Shown here piece after piece: positions 1-9,066 of a stretch of DNA of 64,000 nt (positions are counted from its first letter, which is position 1; every line of letters starts with the position of its first letter). The notes below the pieces were generated by a model. That model was given only the letters and a program-made list of their open reading frames with translations, did no database searches and had not been told where the DNA came from. The stretch is from Phymatolithon calcareum (Eukaryota; Rhodophyta; Florideophyceae; Hapalidiales): assembly GCA_977006965.1 (NCBI GenBank), contig OZ345374.1:1116001-1180000 (forward strand), in the 5' to 3' direction. Both the position numbers and the translations under genes were made by a program.

Positions 1-39
1 AACCATCTCAACCATCAACAACCAAACCTCCATCCAACA
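1..39 (+). repeat. 3' tail of an LTR (subfamily C)
   Basis: The first 39 bases, rich in CAACCATC and ending in CAACA, closely match the last bases of the LTR that ends at 15046. The window therefore opens inside the end of a related LTR, with its body to the left of the edge. The bases after position 39 do not match the copia primer-binding site, so this is a 3' or solo LTR end. Confidence 0.6.
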
Positions 40-212
40 GTTTTCAACAAGGCCAGTATTCTGCGGAACGAGGCACGATCCCAAGGAGCGCATTCGGCAA
101 AGTAGGAGAGAAACCCGACAAAACGGAAACATTTTGGGCACAATGGACATGATGGAACCAACTTGCAAATAAAGGTAGCACTTTTTGAAGTTGTTCACCA
201 ACGTAAAATCTT

Positions 213-1032
213 TCAGCACCGGCAGCATAAACGATACCTGAATACGATCTCAGTACAATGCTGTGGCCGAGCCTTGTAAATAACCGTGCTGAGCACCCAT
301 AGCTCTAGATAAGCATCGAGGGCTGCGTACGCTTCCAATCGCAAACATTCATCAGGCGAGCCAATGGCGCTGGTTTCAACTCTTAGAAGACCGCCACTTG
401 TGACAAGAGCAAGATCCAACACGGCAGAATTTTGACAATAAACAGAAAACTCTGCCACTAGCCGTATCACGATGAGAACAAATGCTGGCTCTATGGCACA
501 AACGCGATATCAAAATCGGAGGGAAATACTTCTGTTTGTCGTTTCCCCAGCTCACGACACTGGCGCTGATCCACGGTGGCCTGCAAGCGACAAGTTTGCA
601 AAACTTGAAAAAACTTCGCTATAGACGGTGCGAATTTGCGCAAATAGCCCTTCTTCAACGATGCCCGCATTAAAGACATAGCAGCAATAACATCTTGATC
701 CAACACGACTGCAGATGTGAGAAAATATGAACACTGACCAAACACTTCACCAATTTTTTTCAGAGCTGTAGCTGAACGCACATCCATTCCAATCGCAATC
801 AAAGACTTGCTCGCCACGCCCACAATTTAGACGAAGAGGGCAACGCGACCGCGACGGGCACGTCCAGGATGGATTTTTCTTTCGCATGAAGAATGGACTG
901 GCTCCCTGTTACGTCGTTGCGCGTACGCGCATTGTGGATCGGATGATGAATCTTTTCGTTTCGGTTCTGAACCATCGGCTTCAGCTGCGCCAAAATCTTT
1001 GAATTGTGGCCTACAATTGCGTCGATAGCCAT
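213..1032 (-). pseudogene. Decayed coding remnant, unknown family
   Basis: Three minus-strand open stretches follow one another (1032-799, 823-491, 470-213) in different frames with small gaps. The peptides are amphipathic and coding-like, for example VVLDQDVIAAMSLM and ECLRLEAYAALDAYLELW. Frame changes near 810 and 480 would be needed to connect them. I do not recognise the family. Either it is a gene with small frame-breaking indels or the stretches are chance ORFs. The region before 213 shows nothing recognisable apart from the LTR tail. Confidence 0.25.
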
Positions 1033-1126
1033 CCCACCAAGCGGAGTTCGCTGCGGAGCACAGAACGGCGGGCAGGTTGCATCTTTGGAAGGTTGAAAGT
1101 GGAGTGGTCGTCACGAAGCTTAGCAG

Positions 1127-1560
1127 GTGGTTCATGAGTTGGCCAAAAATGCATGCATTCTGGATTACAAAAGACAAGGCACTTTTGGTTTTCAATTTGC
1201 CGAGCAAATGTATGCTTACAGTACGTGTTTCAAAGAGGAGCCCAAATTACATTTCAGTGCTCTTGACGTTCGAAAGAGTATTAATTGCCATCAGATTACA
1301 CAGAGCTGCCAAACGGTCTCGACCGGCCCGCCTTCATTTCTCCAGAGGAAACGAGACGGAAAACGTTTAAGAATTTTGAGCACTGATCTTTGACACCGGG
1401 TCATTCCCTGAAAGGTCTCCCAGCGACGAGACAGGGTTTTTGCTGATGAAGACAAGTATATCAAGGCGCAGAAGCCACGGGACAATAATGGGATCATCTG
1501 TACTAGGGTGATATTCAGATATGGAGCGAACGCAACGTATGGGGGCATCGCAGCGGTGAG
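1127..1560 (+). pseudogene. Decayed plus-strand remnant, unknown family
   Basis: The plus-strand frame from 1127 to 1393 gives coding-like peptide (CILDYKRQGTFGFQFAEQ, EPKLHFSALDVRKS). Past a stop, a different frame near 1440-1560 gives DKYIKAQKPRDNNGIIC and FRYGANATYGGIAAVRFF. Stops and shifts interrupt the reading. No known domain was recognised. From 1560 to 2004 only short broken frames remain. The proximity to a tnp2 transposase suggests that this may belong to transposon cargo, which is inference. Confidence 0.25.
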
Positions 1561-2004
1561 ATTCTTCGTATGATGACATGGTTTCTTCCCTGATGGTATG
1601 CAGATGAAGAGGAGGGCTGCGGTGGTCTCAACCTCGCGTCATGATATTGTTGGGTTTCAACTTCAGCGAAGAAGCACAAGCGATTAATCAAGATGACTGG
1701 CGATTTATTATGCAGCTGCGCCGGAGAGATTTTATTGCTCCATCGCCGACCGTAAGCTTTGGGACTTATCGAACCATAAGATTTCTTTGCAATTTATTCA
1801 CCGCCTCTGTCGTTTTGAACTCCTGCAAAGTCCCATGAACAAAATATTCTCTGCGGTTTTCTTCCAAGGCTCTCCTGAAAGCATACCGTGTTGTTCACGA
1901 AGATCATCGATAAACTTGGTTCTCTTCCTAATCTTTCAAGATTTGTTTGGTACTTCTGCCTCCACGACAGAAATCGGATGGGTCATGCAGTTCACATTTT
2001 CAAT

Positions 2005-4827
2005 CTAAACGTTCGAAAACAAGGCTGTGCTGCCTACACTACCTTTTGCGTAAACCGGCCCTTGCACGCCTTTGTGTAGTCCACGATTTGCCCAGGCAGC
2101 GATGAATAGCATATGAGCTTCACCGTTGACTTCGTGTTCCACAAAACAAAGAGCTTTTCCGTACCATACATTGATCTCGTTCGGATCACTGCCTCGGAAT
2201 GATCCCGAGAAAAAGCAAGCTGCGCGATATTTCTTTGCTATGGACGTTTTGTTGGTGGAGGGCTCAGCTCTGTAGACATTTGGTGACGAAAGGAGAGTCT
2301 TCTCGTGAAAACGTCGTCCCCACACTTTGATATATGGATTGTCGTCCAGTAACCGATAGGCATCTTCATCCGGTATGTCTTTGTTGGACTTATAGTATCG
2401 CATCAACAAGCATCGGAATTTCGGGAAAATGCTCTCTTGATCGGCAATTGTCGTCTGCCTGAAAGGATGATGTAACTCAAACCCATCATACTCATCTAGC
2501 GCGCTTCGACCTCTGAGCTTTGAGGAACATTCTACCTCGCCCTCATCGTCCATGTACGGAATACAAAGATCGTTGTTCATCCCATATAACGCGGCGGCGG
2601 CTCGGTATTGTAGACGCTCTCGGACGGACTCTGCAAAATTGTTTCTTGCTTCTGTCATTCGATTAGCCTCTCCTATAAAACTTTCCGTCGGCCATTGGGA
2701 GTACATTGCCATTGGACCGCAATTGCGCACGCTTTCACCGAGATGAAGAAGAAGGTGATAAACGTACTTCCACATGTTGATCCGATCGCTACGGTTTTTG
2801 TAGTAGTCGTCAATGAAGTGCCGGTAAAAGGCACGGGCAAGGCACTCGATCTCTTCCACTTCGTTCTGATCAATTTCCCATTGACAAACGCGCTGCACTA
2901 GCTGGACGTAAATATTCCACCTGTTCAGAGCGGACTCGTCAACCCACTCATGCATCGGAACCAGACTAGTGGACAACACGAAAACCTTTTTCTCGTGCGA
3001 TTTCCAATCACCAAGGTATTTCAGTGACCGCTGCCTTCGTCCAGTTGCGCTGCTCATGCTGCGACCGCAGCTCATCAGTGTTCCGTCCACGCCTTTGAAT
3101 ACTGCAGAGTCGAGACGTAGATGCGCAACGTCAGATAAGTTTTTGTCGTTGCTGAGCCAAATTCTCACCATGTCTGTTGCCACATTTTGAAACAGCAAGT
3201 GCATGATATCCGGCAGGAATGAGGCAAACGGAACTAGAGTTTTCAGTTCCAGAAGTGGTGACGGATCAGCAGAATCGAGACCGTGGCACACTAGGAGCCT
3301 CTCCAGTTCTCCTTTTGTACCATTTATTCTCACGTCTTGGAGCTCTTTGTACGCGGCAGCAATGTTTTCAGGAGTTCGTGACGGAAGATTAGAAATATCC
3401 CAGAGTTGTATCTCCACGTTTTCATCATTTCTCCTCTTTCGATTCCGACTGCGTTTCGGTTTAATAGCTGTTTTGCTTTTTGTTTCAGTAATAACAGGCG
3501 GAAAGTACGAATGGTTGCAAAAAACGCCTCGAATCAGACAAAATCGACAAGGAACGAGGCCGTTGTGGGCGAGCTTCTTCGTAGCGGAAAGATCAGAGTG
3601 CACGAGCAGAAGATGAACTCGAACTCGTCGCACCTCTCCGTTTCGGAGATGCACCATTTTTCCATCCGAACTGAGAGCTTGGACTTCATCAATGAAAGGA
3701 CGGAGAAATGTAGTGAGATCTGCCGGGCTCTTGGGGCCTGGAATAACCATAACAGGTAGGAGGTTGCTTGATTTGTATCTCTCTGATGGCGGCAAGTTCA
3801 GAATAGTAACAATCACTGGCCAGTACGTGTAGTTCCCCGTCTTAAATGGAGATACACCGTCTGTAGACAGCGAAAGGAATATATCATGTTGAATGTTTTT
3901 TCTCCCGCCCAAAAGGCTGCATATTTTTTCAAATATTCGACCCGAAAACAAGTCAAAATAAGTATCTCCAATTGTACTGGAGTTCAAAGCCTTTTGGTAG
4001 TACTCAAACATCTCTTTGCTTTTTTCCGGGTTTTGAATTCTGGCTTCTAGACGGTTCCAAAGAGGAATGTACTCGACTTGGGCAAACAGACCATTCCAGT
4101 CTTTGCAATGCGAACATTTGATAACGACGTTGTCAATACCTGTGCTTAACAGCATGTGAAACTCGGGACAGCTTGGGTAATGCACTGTTTCGAGATCTGC
4201 GTTCCGTAGGAGCGCACGTCGTACACCATTAAACGTTTTATACTTCATGCCTGTCGGCTCATCCTTCGTAGCGTCCCTGATTAGATCATCCACAAACGAC
4301 CCTGTTGCGCAATGCTTTACGCTTAAACCGACAAGTCGTGCATGATTTTCCATAAAATGTTTGAACCTCTGGTCATCGCATGCCGTGGAAGCTCCGATCC
4401 ACTTCGTGCATTCTGGATCTTGACTGACGGCGGGGAATATGAATGTTCCTTTATCGATGTCAGCAACACAACTGATGTTGCTTCCTGAATCGCTGTTGCT
4501 GGAGCTGCAGGTACTTGAGGTACCACTGCTCGACAAGCCGCTGCTGGAATCACTGATGGACTCGTCGTTGGGACGATCGTCGCTACTTTGCTCAGAACTG
4601 GTTGACTCAAAGCTATCCGACTCGTCGCTGCTTTCGGTTTCCATTAAATGACGCAAATTTTGGACATATTCTTCTCGCGGTAGTGATCTTGGCGGAATAA
4701 AGAACTTTGAACAGTTTCGTCTCTCAGCGTACGCCCTGTGCCTCATAGCAGTTCGTCGAGATATGGCCCTGCCAGTTGTGCATTTGCATCTGTAGCTCTC
4801 GTCGCAAATGTACACCGTATTCGTCAT
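2005..4827 (-). CDS. tnp2-type (CACTA / Transposase_21) transposase
   Basis: This intact 940-residue frame starts with ATG at 4827. The N-terminus has a Cys/His cluster (CDESYRCKC, RHRAYA) and then an acidic, Ser-rich stretch at about residues 64-115. The middle carries the signature of tnp2-like transposases: STDGVSPFK, YTYWPVIVTILNLPP, and NLLPVMVIPGPKSPADL leading to FLRPF. Further on is LPDIMHLLFQNV, which matches the family's D-x-M-H block. The length suits an autonomous tnp2 protein of a CACTA (EnSpm) DNA transposon, which cuts and reinserts the element. No stop or frameshift is visible, so it may be recently active. A candidate CACTA terminus lies upstream at 5016-5020, and I could not find the opposite terminus beyond 2005. 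Confidence 0.85.
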   Translation of the reverse strand: MTNTVYICDESYRCKCTTGRAISRRTAMRHRAYAERRNCSKFFIPPRSLPREEYVQNLRHLMETESSDESDSFESTSSEQSSDDRPNDESISDSSSGLSSSGTSSTCSSSNSDSGSNISCVADIDKGTFIFPAVSQDPECTKWIGASTACDDQRFKHFMENHARLVGLSVKHCATGSFVDDLIRDATKDEPTGMKYKTFNGVRRALLRNADLETVHYPSCPEFHMLLSTGIDNVVIKCSHCKDWNGLFAQVEYIPLWNRLEARIQNPEKSKEMFEYYQKALNSSTIGDTYFDLFSGRIFEKICSLLGGRKNIQHDIFLSLSTDGVSPFKTGNYTYWPVIVTILNLPPSERYKSSNLLPVMVIPGPKSPADLTTFLRPFIDEVQALSSDGKMVHLRNGEVRRVRVHLLLVHSDLSATKKLAHNGLVPCRFCLIRGVFCNHSYFPPVITETKSKTAIKPKRSRNRKRRNDENVEIQLWDISNLPSRTPENIAAAYKELQDVRINGTKGELERLLVCHGLDSADPSPLLELKTLVPFASFLPDIMHLLFQNVATDMVRIWLSNDKNLSDVAHLRLDSAVFKGVDGTLMSCGRSMSSATGRRQRSLKYLGDWKSHEKKVFVLSTSLVPMHEWVDESALNRWNIYVQLVQRVCQWEIDQNEVEEIECLARAFYRHFIDDYYKNRSDRINMWKYVYHLLLHLGESVRNCGPMAMYSQWPTESFIGEANRMTEARNNFAESVRERLQYRAAAALYGMNNDLCIPYMDDEGEVECSSKLRGRSALDEYDGFELHHPFRQTTIADQESIFPKFRCLLMRYYKSNKDIPDEDAYRLLDDNPYIKVWGRRFHEKTLLSSPNVYRAEPSTNKTSIAKKYRAACFFSGSFRGSDPNEINVWYGKALCFVEHEVNGEAHMLFIAAWANRGLHKGVQGPVYAKGSVGSTALFSNV

Positions 4828-5125
4828 AGGATGCTAGGTGTGGCGTGCCTGTGCTCGGCGCCAGACGTAGTGCGCGATGGACTGTTATTCTAAAGGGGAA
4901 TAATTTCGGAGCCCCTGATTTATGAAGGACAGACTTGATGCGTATCATAATTATCTTATAGACTGGTTATTCCGGGGAAATTAGCATAATGTGTTTGTTC
5001 GTTTCGAATTTATCTTAGTGCTCCCGTGTCGCTGCCCTCTGGAGCAGTTTACTGAAATAGACAACAGCTTCGTTTTCTACTTTGCAAGACGAAAGAATTC
5101 TCGCGTTTTAGATTTATCGTCCCTT
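4828..5125 (-). other. Upstream region of the transposase with a candidate CACTA terminus
   Basis: Read on the minus strand, the sequence starting at 5020 is CACTAAGATAAATTC. It lies about 190 bp upstream of the transposase ATG, where the 5' terminus of a CACTA element would be expected. The flanking GGGAGCAC resembles the arm of the inverted-repeat element at 55737-55815. No matching terminus was seen on the other side, so the boundary is tentative. No gene is seen in this stretch. Confidence 0.3.
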
Positions 5126-6832
5126 AAGCAGATGGCGGAGAACAACCTATATCTCCATCTGGTTCTGACGAAACATCTCCGACGATCGCCAAACCCATTC
5201 TGCGTAGGTCAGCTCGGGTCTCAAAACCACCCACTGACTTCTGGAACGCTCCCTCGCATACTGCTATGCTGGCCTTCGAGTCCGTCAACCTTGCATCTGA
5301 AACCGGTTTGTCTTCTCATCAAGTGCCTCAGACCTTCAAGGAAGCGACTTCAATTAAAAATGTCGACTTCTGGTCTCTGGGCATTGAGAATGAACACTCG
5401 TCACTAACCCGCAACAACACTTGGAAGTTGGTCACTCGCAAGCCTGACATGAACGTTCTACCGTGCAAGCATGTCTTCAAGGTCAAGGATACAGGCCCTA
5501 AAGTCCGCATTGTTGCGAAAGGGTTCCGACAGGTGCATGGGGTGGACTACGGTGAAACGTATGCCCCAGTCGTGAAGTTCACCTCGATTCGTATCCTACT
5601 TGCAACCGTTGCTGTCCATGATTTGGAACTCTACCAAATGGATGTTGTTACGGCTTTCTTGCATGGTGCTGGATTTCGTGATCCCAAGCGTCCTGATCTT
5701 GTTTGCAAGCTCTTGAAGGCACTATACGGCCTGAAGCAGACAAGTTCCTCATCGACGAGCTCGGCTTCTCAAGTAGTCCCAATGATCCTTGTCTTTATGT
5801 CCGGCATAAGTCAAGCAGCATCATGATCATCGCGCTATATGTGGATGACTTGCTGATTGCCGGAAACGATACTTCTGCTATTTCGTGGATCAAGGGGAGC
5901 TGAACAAGCGATTCGAGATGAAGGACCTTGGAGAAGCAAGTGTTTGTCTTGGACTTGAAATTCGCCGAGATCGCGCACTTCGAACTCTTCACCTCCCGCA
6001 GTCGGTCTACGCTCAGTCAGTCTTGGAACGTTTCGGCATGGAGAACTCGAAACCAGCACCAACCCCTATGGAGTCAAGCAACAAGAACACCGGAACCGAA
6101 GAAGTCGACATCACCCAGCTCGTCGATGAACAAGTTCCATACCATCCAGCCATCAGAAGTCTCATGTACTTGATGGTTGGTAAACGCCCAGACATCTCGG
6201 ACTCTGTCGGAAAGCTGTCTTCGTTCTGCGAAAAGCCTCTGAAACGTCACTGGATGGGCGTGAAGCGTGTTCTGCGATATATTGCGGGTACTCGAGATCA
6301 CGGAATTTTGTTCGGCGGAAGTGGGAGTTTGGTTCCAATCGGTTACACGGATGCGGATTGGTCGGGATGTGTTGAGACAAGACGGTCCATGAGTGGCTAT
6401 GTGTTCCTTCTTGCAGGGGGAGCCATAAGCTGGCGTTCGAGAAAGCAAACCATCGTCGCCACTTCAACATGCGAAGCGGAATACATCGCTTCGTGTGCCG
6501 CCGCCAAGGAATCTGTCTGGTTGTCAAGACTCATTGCCGATGTTCAAGGTCTCGAGAAGCCATCCGCCATGACTCTGTACACTGACAGTCAAAGTGCGAT
6601 CGCGACCGGGCGAAACGCGGCCATCACTCAGAGGAACAAGCATATAGACATCTAATATCACTATGTTCGTGATATGGTTGCCACGGGCAAGATATCAATC
6701 AAGTATTGTAGTACTGAGTTGATGATTGCGGATGCACTCACCAAGCCACTCGATCGTGTCAAGACGGCCAAGTTCGCACATGACATGGGTATACGTGCGA
6801 GAAAGTCGAAGTGTCCGTCGATCAAGGGGAAG
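5126..6832 (+). pseudogene. 5'-truncated Ty1/copia pol (RT-RNase H part)
   Basis: Homology to the intact copies begins abruptly near 5126, inside the linker before the reverse transcriptase, so gag, protease and integrase are gone. Remaining motifs are ETYAPVVKFTSIR and YVDDLLIAGND of the reverse transcriptase and GYTDADW of RNase H. Compared with the intact copies I see a 33-nt in-frame deletion after the HG of AFLHG (near 5668) and a 28-nt deletion after GLKQ (near 5740). There is also a 1-nt loss near 5897, a stop at 6654 (TAA for CAA) and a changed terminator near 6810. Many bases otherwise match the array copies exactly, so the truncation is fairly recent. It belongs with the LTR at 6833-7276. 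Confidence 0.9.
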
Positions 6833-7276
6833 TGTTGGAAGTGTGATTGCTTGGAGGTCTAGTCGCAAACACACTTCAATATCAAGGTATGATCTCGGTA
6901 CACGTGTACATGTGTCAAGTCGAAGGACAAAGTGTCTCAGAACTTTGGATCAAGAAGATTGGCAGTGACACGTGTCAAAGTATGATAAGAGTATAATAAT
7001 CATAATCCCCTCACTCAGTAGATGATTCTTGATTTTTTCATGCTCCACGTGTCATATGATATTGTGACAAATTTGTTTAGGGTTAGAGTGTCTCCGTCGT
7101 CAATTAGGGTTTTGATCAAGTCTGGTTGTGTTCTCAGGTCTATATAGTCTTCATCTGAGGTCCGCCAAGTGAATAAACCAAGGACCTCATTCACTCACAA
7201 CTCATCTTGTACTCAACCAATTCACTCCAACCAAACTTTTTCCTTCACCTCATCTTCTCCATAACCTCCAACAACA
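6833..7276 (+). repeat. Copia LTR (subfamily A), 3' LTR of the truncated copy
   Basis: This LTR runs from TGTTGGAAG to CCTCCAACAACA, 444 bp, the same length as the array LTRs. It is preceded by a polypurine tract AAGGGGAAG (6824-6832). Immediately after it come 14 bp (7277-7290, CGATCAAGGGGGAG) identical to the last 14 bp of the copia interior, and then another LTR. Confidence 0.92.
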
Positions 7277-7290
7277 CGATCAAGGGGGAG

Positions 7291-7732
7291 TGTTGAAAGT
7301 GTGAAGCTTGGAGCTCTCGTCGCATTACACCTCAATATCAAGGTTTGATTTCGGTACACGTGTACATGTGTCAAGTCGAAAGACAAAGTGTCTCAGAACT
7401 TGGATTCATGAAGATTGGCGGTGACACGTCTCAGAGTATGATAGGAGTATGATAATCATACTCCCCTCACTCAGTAGATGATTCTTGATTTTTTCATGCT
7501 ACACGTGTCATATGATAGTATGACAAATTTGTTTAGGGTTAGTGTGTCTCCGTCGTCAATTAGGGTTTTCATCAAGTCTGGTTAAGTTCTCAGGTCTATA
7601 TAGTCTTGACCTGAGGTCCGCCAAGTCAATAAACCAAGGAACTCATTCACTCACAACCCAAGTTCTCCTGAACCAATTCTTTCCAACCAAAGATTTTCAT
7701 TCACCTCATCTTACCCATAACCTCCAACAACA
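7291..7732 (+). repeat. Copia LTR (subfamily B), adjoining LTR A through a 14-bp interior remnant
   Basis: This LTR runs from TGTTGAAAG to CCAACAACA, 442 bp. It starts directly after a polypurine tract AAGGGGGAG (7282-7290), so it is a genuine 3' LTR junction. Its start (GAAAGTGTGAAGCTTGG) groups with the solo LTR at 32067-32507 rather than with subfamily A. What follows is not a primer-binding site but the truncated end of a hAT-like gene. Confidence 0.9.
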
Positions 7733-8346
7733 GTTTCTTTCAGTTCTCCAGAGATACGCCGTTCAACGTGTTCCACTAGCGCAAACAGTACCTTCTTAAA
7801 CGTATTCTTGCAAAAGACATGGTCGTGGTTCGAGAATGCACGAACTTCTCCGTCGGTGACGAATCTGATCGGCATTGACTTGAATATGATGATTCGCAGA
7901 TAGCTATCTATCACCTTCTCACGTTCGGTGAGCTTCATGACAATAGGGGTCTTGAAACTGAATGAAGTTCCGGAGTGCAGATTACGATCTCTAGTAGCAT
8001 GGTACACTTCCAGAAGATGATCCTCACGGCCACCACCGATGCAACGCTTCAGGTGATTGTACGGATTCGAAAAACCAGTACCCTTCTCAAAACATAATTC
8101 GCTTCCTTCAGTGCATTGATCGCCTTGGGACAGAGGTAGACGCAAAACATCACATTTCGTCTTGTTCGACCTGATTGAAGTGAACGGATATTTCGAGGCT
8201 GTTCGCGAAGGAGTTGCATTAGCTGCTGTACAACTTGTTTCGGCTTCGGTTTCGGAATAGGTAGTACCATGATTGGAAGAGCGAAATTTGTTTAGTTGTT
8301 GTCGAATGGGTCTGGTAGTGTGCTTTGTATAAATGTACGACATCAC
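7733..8346 (-). pseudogene. hAT-like transposase N-terminal part, cut off by an LTR
   Basis: On the minus strand about 203 codons stay open from near 8346 (first ATG 8343) and then run into LTR sequence, so the last seven residues (TVVGGYG) are LTR-encoded. A BED-like zinc-finger region is suggested by ELCFEKGTGFSNPYNHLKRC. Further on, SMPIRFVTDGEVRAFS with CKNTFKKVLFALVEHVE resembles the stretch in hAT-superfamily transposases that precedes the catalytic domain. The catalytic DDE part is missing because the copia LTR lies at 7732. The other half is not seen on the far side of the truncated retroelement. The family assignment is by pattern only. Confidence 0.5.
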
Positions 8347-8538
8347 TTTTCATATTGACTCTTCTATCTGTATTTTCAGGAACTGCACTCTAGGCACCCA
8401 TTGTTGGAGGTATATGGGATTGAGACAAGGTTGATGAGGAAAGTTGATGATGGTTGAGAGTTGCTTGGTTTATTTCGATGGTCGGCACAGAAGATGGAAG
8501 TTACATACCAGCCTCGTGCCACTGCAGGAACAGTACTT

Positions 8539-8640
8539 GGATGCATGCTGACGTCAAAATGTGCTGGATGCATGCTGACGTCAAATTGCACTGGATGCAT
8601 GCTGACGTCAAATGTGCTGGATGCATGCTGACGTCAAATA
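8539..8640. repeat. Four-copy 27-bp tandem repeat containing TGACGTCA
   Basis: The unit GGATGCATGCTGACGTCAAA plus 6-7 variable bases occurs four times. The palindrome TGACGTCA lies at 8549-8556, 8576-8583, 8603-8610 and 8629-8636, spaced 27, 27 and 26 bp. TGACGTCA is the consensus CRE site bound by ATF/CREB-type bZIP factors. Each unit also contains the palindrome ATGCAT. No gene with a clear start lies next to it. Confidence 0.85.
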
Positions 8641-8824
8641 GCCAGTGCTGACTAGTAATGCATTACGTGCACTGCTGTAACTGACCCATCTGCACTTCCT
8701 CAATCTTAACGGTTTCAAGTAACAACCGACAACAACATAGCTACTTGTAAACATACTATCATACTATGACAATAGTCACACCCATACACACGTATACGCA
8801 TGTTATGAGATAGACATATATGCC

Positions 8825-8862
8825 AAATTGTCTTGCGACTAAAGCACCAAGCAAGACAATTT
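8825..8862. repeat. Perfect 12-bp inverted repeat (hairpin)
   Basis: AAATTGTCTTGC (8825-8836) and GCAAGACAATTT (8851-8862) are exact reverse complements, separated by 14 nt. The hairpin lies 120 bp before a much longer one. No function is evident. Confidence 0.7.
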
Positions 8863-8980
8863 CAATTACTAAACATGTACCGAGATCGATATTCTAATCA
8901 TGTGTCTTATCGAAAATAATAGACACATTCAACAAAGGTTCCACTTCGAACACCCATTCCGTTATACTTGAACGGATGAA

Positions 8981-9066
8981 TGAATTGAACCATCCTTGTG
9001 ATCGTTCTGTTGTAGTGGTCTACGCAGACCACTACAACAGAGCGATCACATGGATGGTTCAATTCA
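8981..9066. repeat. Long near-perfect palindrome (41-bp arms, 4-nt loop)
   Basis: The left arm 8981-9021 and right arm 9026-9066 are reverse complements at 39 of 41 positions, with the loop ACGC. The arms start at TGAATTGAACC and meet at GTGGTCT/AGACCAC. No similar sequence was noticed elsewhere in the window. It may be a foldback transposon relic or a small-RNA-like hairpin. The overlapping ORFs on both strands are a by-product of the symmetry. Confidence 0.85.

Noticed and set aside
5016-5020. Complete CACTA transposon with both ends
   Set aside because: Only one candidate terminus was found, and no matching end or TSD was seen left of 2005. Kept as a candidate only.
8539-8640. CRISPR-like array
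   Set aside because: Units are 26-27 bp, head to tail, with linkers of only a few bases and no spacers. The genome is eukaryotic and no cas-like gene is present.
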